The notes under the pieces were generated by a model. It did no database searches. It was not told the DNA's origin and saw nothing but the letters and a program-made list of their open reading frames with translations. Positions 10,793 to 19,278 of a stretch of 64,000 bases of DNA are shown here, piece by piece. The translations under genes were made by a program, and so were the position numbers. The stretch is from Flavobacterium sp. DG2-3 (lineage in GTDB: Bacteria > Bacteroidota > Bacteroidia > Flavobacteriales > Flavobacteriaceae): positions 62,001 to 126,000 of the forward strand of contig NZ_JAVAMB010000007.1 in the NCBI RefSeq assembly GCF_030730925.1, in the 5' to 3' direction. Each line of letters opens with the position of its first letter. Position 1 is the stretch's first letter.

Positions 10793-12721
10793 ATGAAAAG
10801 AAGAATTACTATACTCGTACTGCTCATCATTCAGATGGCATTTTCGCAGACCAAAAACAAGGCCGCCGATGCGTTGTTTGACAAAATGTACTATGTCGAA
10901 GCAGCAAAATCGTATGAAATGTCTATAAACAGTGGCGACAACTCCAGAGAAATACTGCAGCGTATTGGCGACGCGCACTATTTTAATACGCAAATGCGAA
11001 GAGCCAGCAATTGGTACGGAAAATTGATTGCCGAATATCCGAATGAAGTGGCTCCAGAATATCTATTTCGTTACGCCCAGTCATTGCAGGGAATTCAAAA
11101 TTATGAATTGGCGAAAAAATGGATGAAAGCTTTTGCAGCTAAACAAAAAACTACCGATGTTCGAGCACAGAATTATTCGCTCAAAAATGTGACAATTGAA
11201 GATATTGAAAACATTAAACCTTCATTTGTACTGGAAAATCTTGAAATCAATTCCGCATATTCTGATTTTGGGCCAATGTTTTACAAAGGAGATTTGGTCT
11301 ACTCCACAACAATCGATTCTTCGTATGTGAAAACAAGCAAATACGGCTGGAACGATCAGCCTTATCTCAACATGCAATTGGGAAAAATTAGCGAAACGCA
11401 ATCAAACGTTACTTTTAAAGAAAAATTCGGAAAAGACATTACGACACAGTATCACGAGGCCTGCGTGGCATTTTCGCCTGACGAAAAAACAATTTATTTT
11501 ACCAGAAACAATTATAACGGCAAATTAAAACGCGACAGCAAAGGAATTAATAACCTAAAGATTTTCTCTGCTACAGCGGTAGAAAACAATAATGGAACCG
11601 TTTCGTGGAAAGACGTGAAAGAACTTCCTTTTAACAGCGACAATTATTCAGTTGGGCAGCCTACAGTAAGCAAAGACGGCAAAAAACTATATTTTGTATC
11701 TGATATGCCCGGAACTATTGGTTCTACCGATATTTTTGTAGTGGACATTCTAGGCAATAATCAATTTTCTAATCCGAGAAATTTGGGCGAAAAAGTCAAT
11801 ACAACCGGACGTGAAATGTTTCCGTACATTACCGATCAAGCCTTGTACTTTGCCTCTGACGGATTTTTAGGCCTCGGCGGACTTGATGTTTTTGAAAGCC
11901 GTATAGCAGATGGCAATTTTGATTCTCCTTCCAATCTTGGAGCGCCTTTAAACAGCAATCTTGACGATTTTGCTTTTATTGTAAACGAAGAAACCAATCG
12001 CGGTTTTGTCTGTTCGAATAGAAAAACAGGAAAAGGCGACGACGATATTTATTCGTTTGAGCGCTTTTGCAATCAATCGATCAATGGTTATGTTTTTGAT
12101 GCCATTTCCAACAGTAAAATTGCAGGCGCTATAGTGATTCTTAAAAACCAAAATGGCGAAAAAATAGCAGAAACAGTTTCGCAGATTGACGGAAAATATC
12201 AATTCGGCAGCACTTTAAATTGTAATTCGACTTATACAATTGAAGTTTCAAAAGACAATTTCAACAGCAATAATAAGTCCGTTATAATGCCAAATTACTC
12301 TGGAATAACAGAAGTTCCGATTGGTTTAGATCCCGCCTTGATTGTTCGTGAAAACGGACTTTTAAAAATAAAAATCGGAATTATTTTCTTTGATTTAGAC
12401 AAATCTGATATTCGTTATGATGCTGCAATAGAATTAAATAAAGTAGTTCTCTTAATGCATCAGTATAACTCTGTAGTCATTAAAATAGAATCACATACCG
12501 ACTCACGAGCCGACGATCAATACAACTTAGAACTCTCTGACCGAAGAGCCAAAGCAACGAGAGATTATCTAATTTCTCAAGGCGTAGCACCCGAACGAAT
12601 CGAAAGCGCCATTGGTTACGGCGAAACCCAATTAATCAATAATTGCTCCAACGGAGTTCCCTGCACAGAAGCACAGCATCAAATCAATCGCCGAAGCGAA
12701 TTCATCATCACCAAAATGTAA
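10793..12721 (+). CDS. OmpA-family protein with TPR, PD40 and carboxypeptidase-like domains (PorE/SprF-associated type)
   Basis: This 642-residue protein has a signal peptide (1-18), TPR-like helices (about 25-115), a WD40-like PD40 beta-propeller (about 155-430, with FSPDEKTIYF and SKDGKKLYF), a carboxypeptidase-D regulatory-like fold (about 435-505) and a C-terminal OmpA/Pal domain (about 530-642). The OmpA domain keeps the peptidoglycan-binding pattern ESHTDSRA ... LSDRRA. The architecture matches PorE and related periplasmic T9SS components that link trans-envelope parts to peptidoglycan. Because it follows a PorP/SprF-like gene after a cargo gene, it is probably dedicated to that cargo and not the core PorE. 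The ATG is 11 bp after the previous stop. Confidence 0.9.
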   Translation: MKRRITILVLLIIQMAFSQTKNKAADALFDKMYYVEAAKSYEMSINSGDNSREILQRIGDAHYFNTQMRRASNWYGKLIAEYPNEVAPEYLFRYAQSLQGIQNYELAKKWMKAFAAKQKTTDVRAQNYSLKNVTIEDIENIKPSFVLENLEINSAYSDFGPMFYKGDLVYSTTIDSSYVKTSKYGWNDQPYLNMQLGKISETQSNVTFKEKFGKDITTQYHEACVAFSPDEKTIYFTRNNYNGKLKRDSKGINNLKIFSATAVENNNGTVSWKDVKELPFNSDNYSVGQPTVSKDGKKLYFVSDMPGTIGSTDIFVVDILGNNQFSNPRNLGEKVNTTGREMFPYITDQALYFASDGFLGLGGLDVFESRIADGNFDSPSNLGAPLNSNLDDFAFIVNEETNRGFVCSNRKTGKGDDDIYSFERFCNQSINGYVFDAISNSKIAGAIVILKNQNGEKIAETVSQIDGKYQFGSTLNCNSTYTIEVSKDNFNSNNKSVIMPNYSGITEVPIGLDPALIVRENGLLKIKIGIIFFDLDKSDIRYDAAIELNKVVLLMHQYNSVVIKIESHTDSRADDQYNLELSDRRAKATRDYLISQGVAPERIESAIGYGETQLINNCSNGVPCTEAQHQINRRSEFIITKM

Positions 12722-12754
12722 AAAAACTCTCTGCAGACTTTAACATAATATGAT

Positions 12755-13531
12755 ATGGAAAATGATACACTACTAGATACCGACGCTTGGGTTATTACCC
12801 TGCTTTTATTTGCATCAATGCTTTTGGCCAGTTTTCTGGGAAAAATTACAGGAAATTATTTTCGGCAAAAAGCCGGCGAAGGCAGATCCGGCGAAGCTTC
12901 TTCTCTTACCGCCCTGCTTTTTTTTCTGCTGGCCTTTACCTATGGGATGAGCAGCAGCCGTTATGATTCCAGAAGACAAATTGTGGTTGAAGAAGCCAAT
13001 GATATTGGCACCGCAATATTGCGCAGTGACTTATATCCAGATACCATTAGAGCAGCTTTCCGTCGTGATTTCCAAGATTATGTCGAGACCCGAATAGACT
13101 ATTACCAAGCCAGTGCCAATGTAAATGCAGTCTTAAAGTCTGATAGCCTCTCCCAAGTTATTGCCACAAAATTATGGAAACGTGCAGCGGGGCTTTCACA
13201 GCATCCTGCACATCTCGCTGCGACCCAGCAGATGATACCCGCCCTAAATGCAATGATTGATGTTGCTACTACTAGGCTTTCAGGTGAGAAAGCAAAAGTC
13301 CCTCAAAGTATTTTAATAATGCTTTTTTTTCTGGCAGCCATAACATCCTTCTACAGCGTTTACAACGAAGCCCGTAAAGGCGGAGTGGACTGGCTCATAC
13401 AAATAGGATTCTGTCTTCTGGTATCCTTGGTGGTATTCTTTACACTGGATCTGGACAGACCGCGCCGAGGATTTGTTAATCTTAATGTGCCGAATCAAAC
13501 GATAATTGATTTACGGCAGAACTTTAAATAA
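12755..13531 (+). CDS. DUF4239 (bestrophin-like) membrane protein
   Basis: This 258-residue protein has four predicted membrane helices: residues 11-29 and 50-66 near the N-terminus and 184-202 and 213-232 near the C-terminus. A soluble helical region of about 115 residues separates the two pairs. The pattern, with SSRYDSRRQIVVEEANDIGTA after helix 2, fits the DUF4239 / bestrophin-like family. Family function is poorly known; an ion-channel role is only suggested by the name. It starts 33 bp after the OmpA gene but differs in base composition and has no evident link to secretion, so shared transcription is possible but not supported. Confidence 0.75.
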   Translation: MENDTLLDTDAWVITLLLFASMLLASFLGKITGNYFRQKAGEGRSGEASSLTALLFFLLAFTYGMSSSRYDSRRQIVVEEANDIGTAILRSDLYPDTIRAAFRRDFQDYVETRIDYYQASANVNAVLKSDSLSQVIATKLWKRAAGLSQHPAHLAATQQMIPALNAMIDVATTRLSGEKAKVPQSILIMLFFLAAITSFYSVYNEARKGGVDWLIQIGFCLLVSLVVFFTLDLDRPRRGFVNLNVPNQTIIDLRQNFK

Positions 13532-13619
13532 ACTCAAGGATTGGCTGTCTAGCATATTGCCCGTTTTGGTCTTATAATTGAGATTTTCACCTCGGGAAGA
13601 ACTCCCCGGGCTGTAAAAC

Positions 13620-13649
13620 AAAAAAGAGCCCGAAAATTACAGGCTCTTT
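13620..13649 (-). terminator. Rho-independent terminator of the small secreted-protein gene
   Basis: On the minus strand AAAGAGCC and GGCTCTTT form an 8-bp stem followed by six U residues (A-run 13620-13625 on the plus strand). It lies 18 bp beyond the second stop codon (13667) of the neighbouring small gene, which supports 13667 as the original gene end. Confidence 0.75.
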
Positions 13650-13666
13650 CAAGAATTAATAATCAA

Positions 13667-13924
13667 CTAAGGCCTTGGAGTGCCTACACTGTCTTTGCTT
13701 CTTGAAGTGGAAGCTGACTTTTTGGTTGTTGTGGTTTTTGTGGTGCTATTTTTCTCAGCACTAGTTTTGGAAGGGGTCTATGCGCCCTTAAATCCTTTAG
13801 TGCTTTTTTTATGCACTACAGTATCGGTCTGGGTCTTAGTGGCGGTCAATTTCTTAGGTGTATCCTGTGAGGAGGCTGTTCCAAAAGCAAACATTGCTGC
13901 CAACGATAAAATTACATTTTTCAT
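13667..13924 (-). pseudogene. Small secreted Lys/Thr/Ser-rich protein interrupted by an in-frame TAG
   Basis: Reading from ATG 13924 (an ATG at 13933 is also in frame) gives a clear signal peptide, MKNVILSLAAMFAFGTASSQ, then a short basic, Thr-rich chain of 48 residues that stops at TAG 13778-13780. The same frame continues for 36 more codons with the same composition (many Lys, Thr and Ser, including TTKTTTTKK) to TAG 13667-13669, and a terminator follows. The uninterrupted product would be 85 residues. The likeliest reading is a nonsense mutation or a sequencing error; a functional 48-residue product cannot be excluded. No family is recognised. Confidence 0.6.
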
Positions 13925-13933
13925 GATCTCCAT

Positions 13934-14376
13934 GTTTTTAATTAATAACTTAAATGTTTTATTAAATATAAAACTTATCTTACAAGCATCCTGAAATATC
14001 TTCCCATGAATTTACAAAAAACAGACCCATAATTACATGTTTCCATAGAGATATGTTTATTAGAAAAATCATTATACTAATTTAATTATTACAAATAAAA
14101 GTGATTTCAGGAAAGATCTTTTAAGGCTCGAGCATTGTCCTTGGGAGCATCAAATATTGCAGGCTGATAAAATATAATACAGCGGTATAATCATTACATT
14201 GCCGAGGGGCTGTTGCGGCACTGCCAATAGCTGACAATTTTATTGATCACGTTCTGGTATGTTGTAAAGCTGCTCTCTTTTTTCTAGCGGTCCGCATGGT
14301 TATTATATAAAAAAGGCGTCTTTAATTTTAAGCCTTTTATCACTGAAAACAATCTTAGCGATATCCATAAAATAAT
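13934..14376. other. Intergenic region with one bidirectional hairpin; no gene recognised
   Basis: No convincing coding frame is seen. An AAAAGGC / GCCTTTT hairpin (14311-14338) could terminate transcription in either direction. Short minus-strand open stretches near 14160-14300 have no recognisable family. Confidence 0.4.
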
Positions 14377-14400
14377 AAAGCACCTGGTTAAAGGTGCTTT
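14377..14400 (-). terminator. Terminator of the cold-shock gene
   Basis: AAAGCACCT and AGGTGCTTT form a 9-bp perfect stem with a 6-base loop, 23 bp downstream of the cold-shock stop codon. A U/A-rich tail follows on the minus strand. Confidence 0.75.
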
Positions 14401-14423
14401 ACAAGTTAACTGTGATAGTATGG

Positions 14424-14615
14424 CTATGCTACGACTACGTCTACTGCGTTTGGACCTTTGCGGCCTTCTTGGATATCATATCGAACTGCGTCGTCCTGGC
14501 GGATGTTTTCTGACAGGCCTGAAGCGTGAACAAAAATTTCAGCTCCTCCATTATTAGGGGTTATGAATCCGAATCCTTTTTCTTCATTGAAAAATTTTAC
14601 TGTACCTTCTTGCAT
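14424..14615 (-). CDS. CspA-family cold-shock protein
   Basis: This 63-residue single cold-shock domain has the RNP1-like KGFGFI and RNP2-like IFVHAS motifs, starts MQEGTVKFFNEE and ends GPNAVDVVVA. These small OB-fold proteins bind single-stranded RNA and DNA and melt RNA structure, and are cytoplasmic. Length and motifs are normal for the family. More than 200 bp of AT-rich sequence lies upstream and may hold a long regulatory 5' leader, as many csp genes have; the start of transcription cannot be placed. It is monocistronic, with its own terminator at 14377-14400. Confidence 0.95.
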   Translation of the reverse strand: MQEGTVKFFNEEKGFGFITPNNGGAEIFVHASGLSENIRQDDAVRYDIQEGRKGPNAVDVVVA

Positions 14616-14716
14616 TTTAATGTATTTAATTGCTCAAGGATACCATTTTTAAAATAGAAACCTGCTAATATTCAGGATTTTATTCCTTATAAATTAAAAT
14701 TTGCTCTGTTGTATAA

Positions 14717-14845
14717 TTAAAATGCACGACCTGAAAAATACTTTTCAGCCCTCCAATGAATTTGCATCATTTTTTCCTCCTGCTGCTTACATTGCAAACT
14801 AGGAAAACATACAATCAAAACTGTGAATATCTGTTTTGCTTCCAT
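14717..14845 (-). CDS. Possible 42-residue peptide
   Basis: ATG 14845 opens a 42-codon frame with a hydrophobic start (IFTVLIVCF) and a lipobox-like SLQC, then a short charged tail. A small lipoprotein is conceivable, but there is no clear ribosome site, codon signal or family match. Listed only because it falls in an otherwise empty gap. Confidence 0.2.
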   Translation of the reverse strand: MEAKQIFTVLIVCFPSLQCKQQEEKMMQIHWRAEKYFSGRAF

Positions 14846-14951
14846 AATATTTAAGGAGTATGATTTACCTACAAATGAGATCAATAATGAATTTACTTTT
14901 TAGTATTTATGCTTTTATATAAAAAAACTTAGAAATAGCTGTCGGTCCATC

Positions 14952-15242
14952 CTATTTTTTAACAAGCTGAGACAGTTTATAAGTTCCGTTAAGCGCTTCT
15001 TCTTTTGGCTGGTACATTGTCAACATTACATAAAATGCCCCATTTCGAGCCGGCAGCAGTTATCTGTGTTTTTCGGCATCGCATTTCTGTATAATAATTT
15101 CAAAGGAGCCGTCATTATTTCTTTTTAACCCATTTGAATCTCCTCCTAGCTTGTAGCGATTTAAGTCATTCTTCGCCAGTAATTTATTAAATGAAGCTTT
15201 ATTGGAATACTTATTAATAGTGTCGGTAATTAGTAATTGAAT
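14952..15242 (-). pseudogene. C-terminal remnant of a DUF1254/DUF1214 protein
   Basis: The minus strand encodes, without any start codon, a tail matching the DUF1214 end of DUF1254-type proteins: KLGGDSNGLKRNNDGSFEIIIQ, then after an interruption LLPARNGAFYVMLTMYQPKE and LNGTYK. The frame carries TAA at 15060-15062 exactly where the family has the conserved N-W-L-P. Inserting one G after that TAA's following bases would restore D-N-W-L-P-A. So this is about 95 codons of an ancestral gene of over 400 codons, with a small deletion and no N-terminal part. The family assignment rests on the remembered consensus and is fairly strong. Confidence 0.65.
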
Positions 15243-15323
15243 TTATATTTCTAAAACAAAAAAATAGACAAAAGACTGGAAGAAGAATATGCAATTAATA
15301 CAAATGGCAGCCGTTACAACTTT

Positions 15324-15427
15324 TAGCCCCGATAGCAGCGGGAATCCTTTTGCGCCGGTTTTCGGCGCAAAAGATTACTTCGTAAGTTCGCTATCGCTCG
15401 TGTGGAACGGATAGCGGGAACAGCTCC
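15324..15427 (+). repeat. Dispersed intergenic repeat, copy 1 (TAGCCCCGAT ... AGCTCC)
   Basis: It begins TAGCCCCGATAGCAGCGG and ends GGATAGCGGGAACAGCTCC, followed by a long A-rich run. A central GCGCCG ... CGGCGC hairpin separates the ends. A second copy of the same layout lies at 19518-19594. Similar elements recur between genes of Flavobacterium genomes in my experience; their function is not known to me. Confidence 0.7.
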
Positions 15428-15745
15428 AAAAAAAAAAATAAAAAAAATAAAACTAAACCAATACTTATACCCTTTCCTCATACCCTATTCATCATACCTC
15501 ATACCTCATACCTCATACCCCATCCCCATACCCCATTCTCTTACCCTATCGCCCAAACACCGCCACCCATACCTGCCAGCACATATTCTATCACCTGCAT
15601 CCTGCCGCCCATACACAGCCGCCCCTGTCCGGCTGTCCCGTCCGCCTTGCCCATCTGATTGCCATTTTATAAATGAAAACCATTTTTCTGTAAGAAAAAC
15701 TGCCCCCGCCTCCCTTACATTTGACATAAGGCAGAACATAAAGGG
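15428..15745. other. Low-complexity intergenic DNA with (CATACCT)n tandem repeat
   Basis: An A-rich run (15428-15460) leads into pyrimidine-rich simple sequence with imperfect CATACCT/CATACCC tandem units between about 15470 and 15550. Open frames here on both strands are low-complexity and no gene is supported. Confidence 0.6.
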
Positions 15746-15899
15746 AAAGCAGAAAACCAAAATCCAAAACCCAGAGGCAGAACGCAGGGCGCAGAGCTGA
15801 AAGCCCGGAGCGCAGGCTCGCACCTGAAAGCCGATACAGCCGCTTTACGGGCAGGCCGCTAAAAAAAAACACCAGCAGTCAACCTTAAAAAACAATAAA
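15746..15899 (+). repeat. Conserved leader upstream of acidic-protein gene, copy A
   Basis: About 150 bp immediately before the 15900 start is clearly related to 61295-61447 upstream of the paralogue. It includes AGCAGAAAACCAAAATCC, GCTGAAAGCCCGGAGC and AAAGCCGATACAGCCGCTTTA. Conservation of non-coding sequence in both copies suggests either a recent duplication or a shared 5' untranslated or regulatory element. Confidence 0.7.
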
Positions 15900-16307
15900 A
15901 TGAAAAATCAAGACACACCGCAGAATACGCCGCAGGACAAAGGCAATCCCCAGAACCAGGCCGCAGGCCCCAATAGCAGTAACCCAAACACCAACCCTTA
16001 CGACTCGGAGGACCTGGACCAGGAATCAGACAGCCCCTCCAAGGACATAACCGAAAAGGACATCGAAAAAGACCTTATGGAGAACGACCCATCTGAGGGG
16101 TTTGAAACAGATATTGATACCCAGAAGAGAGATGGGGAACAAAATGATTCCTTTGAAACGATCGATCCCGATGATGGCAATCCCGTAAACAGGGAATTCG
16201 AGATCAGCCAGCTCGGCAGTGAAGAGCTTCAGCAGGATGAACTTGCAAGGGACGAGTCAGAAGGCGGCCCTGCCCGCTTCCACAAGCCCTCGGAGCGGAA
16301 ATTCTAA
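15900..16307 (+). CDS. Acidic hypothetical protein (intact paralogue)
   Basis: This 135-residue, strongly acidic, Gln/Asn/Asp/Glu-rich protein has no signal peptide, membrane helix or cysteine, so it is probably cytoplasmic and largely disordered. The middle (DIEKDLMEN) and the end (PVNREFEI, QLGSEELQQDELARDES, FHKPSERKF) are the parts best conserved in its paralogue at 61448. I do not recognise a family. It is followed 60 bp later by another small acidic protein gene and then a terminator, so the two may form an operon. The composition resembles stress-associated hydrophilic proteins, but that is only a resemblance. Confidence 0.8.
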   Translation: MKNQDTPQNTPQDKGNPQNQAAGPNSSNPNTNPYDSEDLDQESDSPSKDITEKDIEKDLMENDPSEGFETDIDTQKRDGEQNDSFETIDPDDGNPVNREFEISQLGSEELQQDELARDESEGGPARFHKPSERKF

Positions 16308-16367
16308 CAGGCCCCTAACACACAGCAGGGCTTTTACAAAAATTACAAACCATTAAATTAAAACATT

Positions 16368-16598
16368 ATGACACCACAGCAGAACCACGATACGCACTAT
16401 CAGGATGATAATGCCTATCACATCGGGGAAGAACAACACCATTGGGAAGAAATGGAGCACTCAGAAGAGGCCGCTAGCCTTCATCTGAGCGAGGAGCGGT
16501 CTGCCGACCGCCAGCCCACCGAACTTGACCATGACGACGCCGACAGAAGGACCCTTGACGAGTCCCAGGCGGACGAGGACAAGGACGATGAGCATTAA
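16368..16598 (+). CDS. Small acidic His-rich hypothetical protein
   Basis: This 76-residue protein is rich in Asp, Glu and His with no hydrophobic segment, so it is probably cytoplasmic and unstructured. It lies 60 bp after the acidic-protein gene and 27 bp before a strong terminator, which argues for a real transcription unit. The many histidines alternating with acidic residues could bind metal, but there is no defined motif. No family recognised. Confidence 0.65.
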   Translation: MTPQQNHDTHYQDDNAYHIGEEQHHWEEMEHSEEAASLHLSEERSADRQPTELDHDDADRRTLDESQADEDKDDEH

Positions 16599-16625
16599 GA
16601 TTTCATCTTAACGATACAAAAAAGA

Positions 16626-16663
16626 AAAGCCTGCGCGATGAGAGCATTCCGCAGGCTTTTTTT
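16626..16663 (+). terminator. Rho-independent terminator of the acidic-protein operon
   Basis: AAAGCCTGCG and CGCAGGCTTT make a perfect 10-bp stem with a 14-base loop, followed by TTTT. It is 27 bp after the stop codon at 16598. Confidence 0.9.
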
Positions 16664-16743
16664 ATAATTTGCATTCCTGCTCCTAAAGCGGACCTGGGGG
16701 CTGAAAGAATCTGACAATGAAGCTTCACAAATCAAAACATAAA

Positions 16744-16751
16744 TATATTTG
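16744..16751 (+). promoter_or_regulatory. Possible -7 element (TATATTTG) for the secreted-protein pair
   Basis: TATATTTG matches the Bacteroidota -7 consensus TAnnTTTG and lies 70 bp before ATG 16822. No good TTG is seen at the usual distance upstream, so the call is weak. Confidence 0.35.
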
Positions 16752-16821
16752 CATATAATTTCCAAATAATGACGAATTTATGTTAATTTGCAGCGATTAT
16801 GCCAGTGATTAAACAAACAAA

Positions 16822-18234
16822 ATGAAAAAATCAAATCCAGCCCGCATAAAGATCGGTTTTGACCTCCTGCTTAATGCCTGCCTGCGGCACTGCATTGCTT
16901 TGGGCATAACCCTGATGGGTTTTTCATCCCACGCGCAGAGCATCGCCATCCCCATAGAGCAGACCAATCCAAACTTCACCCTCACGGCTGTCCGCAGCGG
17001 ATTGGGAAGCGGATATGAAAGCTATCTGTTTTATGTCCAGAACAATACCGCACGGGAATATGAAATTGTTGTCCAGATCGATCTTGAGCTGGCCTGTGAA
17101 GGGACAAAATCATTCAAGCTTGGCGTAAACAGCATAGTGCATCTGCGGGCCAATGAAAAATTCACCCCTTCCAAGGATTATGTGCATAATTATTTCGGAA
17201 ACAAAGACTGCGCAATTGCGGAAGGCAAATCATATACCCTTTTTAAGAGCCTGCGCTATTTCATCAGCAGCGTGGTGGACATAAGCAGGGAAAATGAAGA
17301 TGCAGCGGCGAGAAAGAACGCACAGCAGCAGCAGAAAATGGAAGCGGAAAGAAAAAACCAGCAGATCCGCAAAGAGCAGCAAGACCAGCAAAGATCCGCC
17401 CAGCAGGAGAGGCAGGAAAAACTGCAGAACCCAGCAGCCCTTCAAGGGCAGGCCCAGCCCAATATCCAGCGCCAGCCTGTACAAAGCAGCCCTGCAGAGC
17501 AGCAGGCCCAGTACCGGCAGAAACTGGCTGCGGATCGGGCATACAATGCACAGCGTGAAGAGACTATAAATAAAGGCGTCAGCGATATGACAAACCTGAT
17601 ATCGGGATATATACAGCAGAACCGCGCCGACAAAGAAAGAAAAGAAGCCTTGGAAGAGCAGCGCGCTCTGGAAGAGCAGCAGCGCCAATATGAGCTGAGT
17701 TTGAAAATAAGCGGCCGAAAAAACGCCTTCCAGGCACTCCCCGGGAAAGATATTCCGCTGGCATCTCAGGAAAAAGCCCCAACCATTTATTATTTCATCT
17801 ATTCCCATAACGGTTTGGAAAGCGAGTATGGCGCAAGCGCCTACGTTTCGAATGTTTTTGAAGTGGGAAGATACAATGACGGCACCCGGGCCTACACGGC
17901 CACAGTTAAAAATGAAATTGCCGGCCTTACCCCTTACCCTGAAACACTGCATGGCTATTATTACACCCTGGATCAGGCCGAACAAAAAAGATCGGAGCTG
18001 ATCGGCAGCCTGCAGAATTACGGCGTTATGATAAACTATATTACTTATAAAGGAAAGCCCGGCGCTGCAGGGGCGGCTCAAACAATAGAAAACCAGGGGC
18101 CAAACTATGGCAGTTTAATTGAAAAACCGGCAAAAGCCGATTTGCGCCCCGCAGATGCGGCCGCGCCAAAAACCCAAGCTGCAAAATCCACACAAAAGAA
18201 GCCTGAAAAAAATTACGGCACAATTATCGAATAA
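16822..18234 (+). CDS. Unrecognised exported protein with Gln-rich coiled coil
   Basis: This 470-residue protein has a long N-terminal leader ending SSHAQ at residue 39. A probable beta-rich domain follows (about 40-150, one Cys pair C92/C130), then a Gln/Glu/Lys-rich helical region (about 155-300) of coiled-coil type, and a compact C-terminal domain (about 320-410, YYFIYSHNG, YYYTLDQAEQKRSEL). The tail is Ala/Lys-rich and carries two copies of NYG(S/T)(L/I)IE, at 428-434 and at the very end. Periplasmic or surface location is inferred from the signal peptide. No family is recognised. A second exported protein gene starts 54 bp downstream, suggesting a pair acting together. Confidence 0.85.
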   Translation: MKKSNPARIKIGFDLLLNACLRHCIALGITLMGFSSHAQSIAIPIEQTNPNFTLTAVRSGLGSGYESYLFYVQNNTAREYEIVVQIDLELACEGTKSFKLGVNSIVHLRANEKFTPSKDYVHNYFGNKDCAIAEGKSYTLFKSLRYFISSVVDISRENEDAAARKNAQQQQKMEAERKNQQIRKEQQDQQRSAQQERQEKLQNPAALQGQAQPNIQRQPVQSSPAEQQAQYRQKLAADRAYNAQREETINKGVSDMTNLISGYIQQNRADKERKEALEEQRALEEQQRQYELSLKISGRKNAFQALPGKDIPLASQEKAPTIYYFIYSHNGLESEYGASAYVSNVFEVGRYNDGTRAYTATVKNEIAGLTPYPETLHGYYYTLDQAEQKRSELIGSLQNYGVMINYITYKGKPGAAGAAQTIENQGPNYGSLIEKPAKADLRPADAAAPKTQAAKSTQKKPEKNYGTIIE

Positions 18235-18288
18235 GCGCTCTGCAGATGATAACAGCCAGAGTACACCAAACCCAAAAATGAACAATTT

Positions 18289-19278
18289 ATGAAGCTGATA
18301 CTTTACTTTTTCCTGCTTGCTGCTGCGCCAGCTTCTGCCCAGGCCATTGCTGAACTGAAATTTGAAGAGGCTGAGACCGCTTATAACCAGGGCAGATACG
18401 AACTCACAATCCAAAAAGTTAACGAATTTGAAAAAGCCGTCGGCGGGGTGAGCGATAAGTCGCTTTATCTAAGGGTAGTGTCCCAGGACAAACTGCTTGA
18501 CCCTTCTACTTTTTACGATGACCAGAAACAATTTGACCTATACCTTTCCCTATCGGCTGATGCAGAGAAATATATCAAAGCAATGGAGAGCAAAGGGCTG
18601 GACGATAAATTCAAGGAGGTATACGCCATCAGCGAAAAATTAAAAAGCCTGAATCTGCCAAAAAGCAGAGCGGCATACCTGAAGGAAAGCACGCGCATAG
18701 CAAAAGAAAAACAGGAGATATCGGATAAATGCTCAAAAGGCTTTGATGCACTTTCAATCGACAGCCTGCCTTTTGACATCACCCTTGATGAATTCCTGTC
18801 CCAATACCCAAATGCCCTGGGAGAAAAGAAATACAAACTCACTAAAGGAACCAGGTTTGACCTGTATCAGCCTAAAAGCTCTTATGACTTTTACAGCACA
18901 GATCTGAAATTTGATTTTCTTCCCGTTAATATACTATACGGCACAGTAAAGACAGGGGATATATCAATACTTGTGAAAGACAATAAAATAATCGGCTACC
19001 AGAAGCAGATTTTATGGGATTCAGGAAAGGTTTTTAAAGAACAGGAATTTTCCAGCAGCTACAATGAATTATATTCTAAATACTCACAGCTCTATAATTG
19101 CGCCCCAATGAAGCAGAGCGAGGAAATTCTGCCTGAAGGGCTGAGACAGGTTTCCTATTGGAAGCTAAACGGCAAAACCCTGCTGATCAATAAATCCCAC
19201 AGCAGGCAGGCAAAATATTACTATCATTCCTTGATTTGCCGTGTAACCAAAAGTGATCAGGCTGTTGAAGGTTTTTAA
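18289..19278 (+). CDS. Unrecognised exported protein with TPR-like N-terminus
   Basis: This 329-residue protein has a signal peptide (MKLILYFFLL to ASAQ, residues 1-18), then a helical stretch resembling one or two TPR units (FEEAETAYNQGRYELTIQKV) and mixed alpha/beta sequence. I recognise no catalytic motif or family. It is the second gene of the pair begun at 16822 and shares its high GC, and a short terminator-like hairpin lies about 195 bp downstream. Both proteins may be envelope proteins with a common task; the task cannot be read from the sequence. Confidence 0.82.
   Translation: MKLILYFFLLAAAPASAQAIAELKFEEAETAYNQGRYELTIQKVNEFEKAVGGVSDKSLYLRVVSQDKLLDPSTFYDDQKQFDLYLSLSADAEKYIKAMESKGLDDKFKEVYAISEKLKSLNLPKSRAAYLKESTRIAKEKQEISDKCSKGFDALSIDSLPFDITLDEFLSQYPNALGEKKYKLTKGTRFDLYQPKSSYDFYSTDLKFDFLPVNILYGTVKTGDISILVKDNKIIGYQKQILWDSGKVFKEQEFSSSYNELYSKYSQLYNCAPMKQSEEILPEGLRQVSYWKLNGKTLLINKSHSRQAKYYYHSLICRVTKSDQAVEGF

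Noticed and set aside
13680..13994. Plus-strand 104-codon hydrophobic frame
   Set aside because: It is the reverse of the small Lys/Thr/Ser-rich secreted protein gene, whose signal peptide and terminator are on the minus strand.
15402..15872. Open frames on both strands between 15402 and 15872
   Set aside because: They lie in simple CATACCT-type repeats and in the conserved non-coding leader; composition is not protein-like.
17230..18081. Long minus-strand open frame (283 codons) opposite the 16822-18234 gene
   Set aside because: It is the antisense of a Gln/Glu-rich GC-rich coding region, which makes Leu/Phe/Cys-rich shadow frames. The plus-strand gene has a signal peptide and normal composition.
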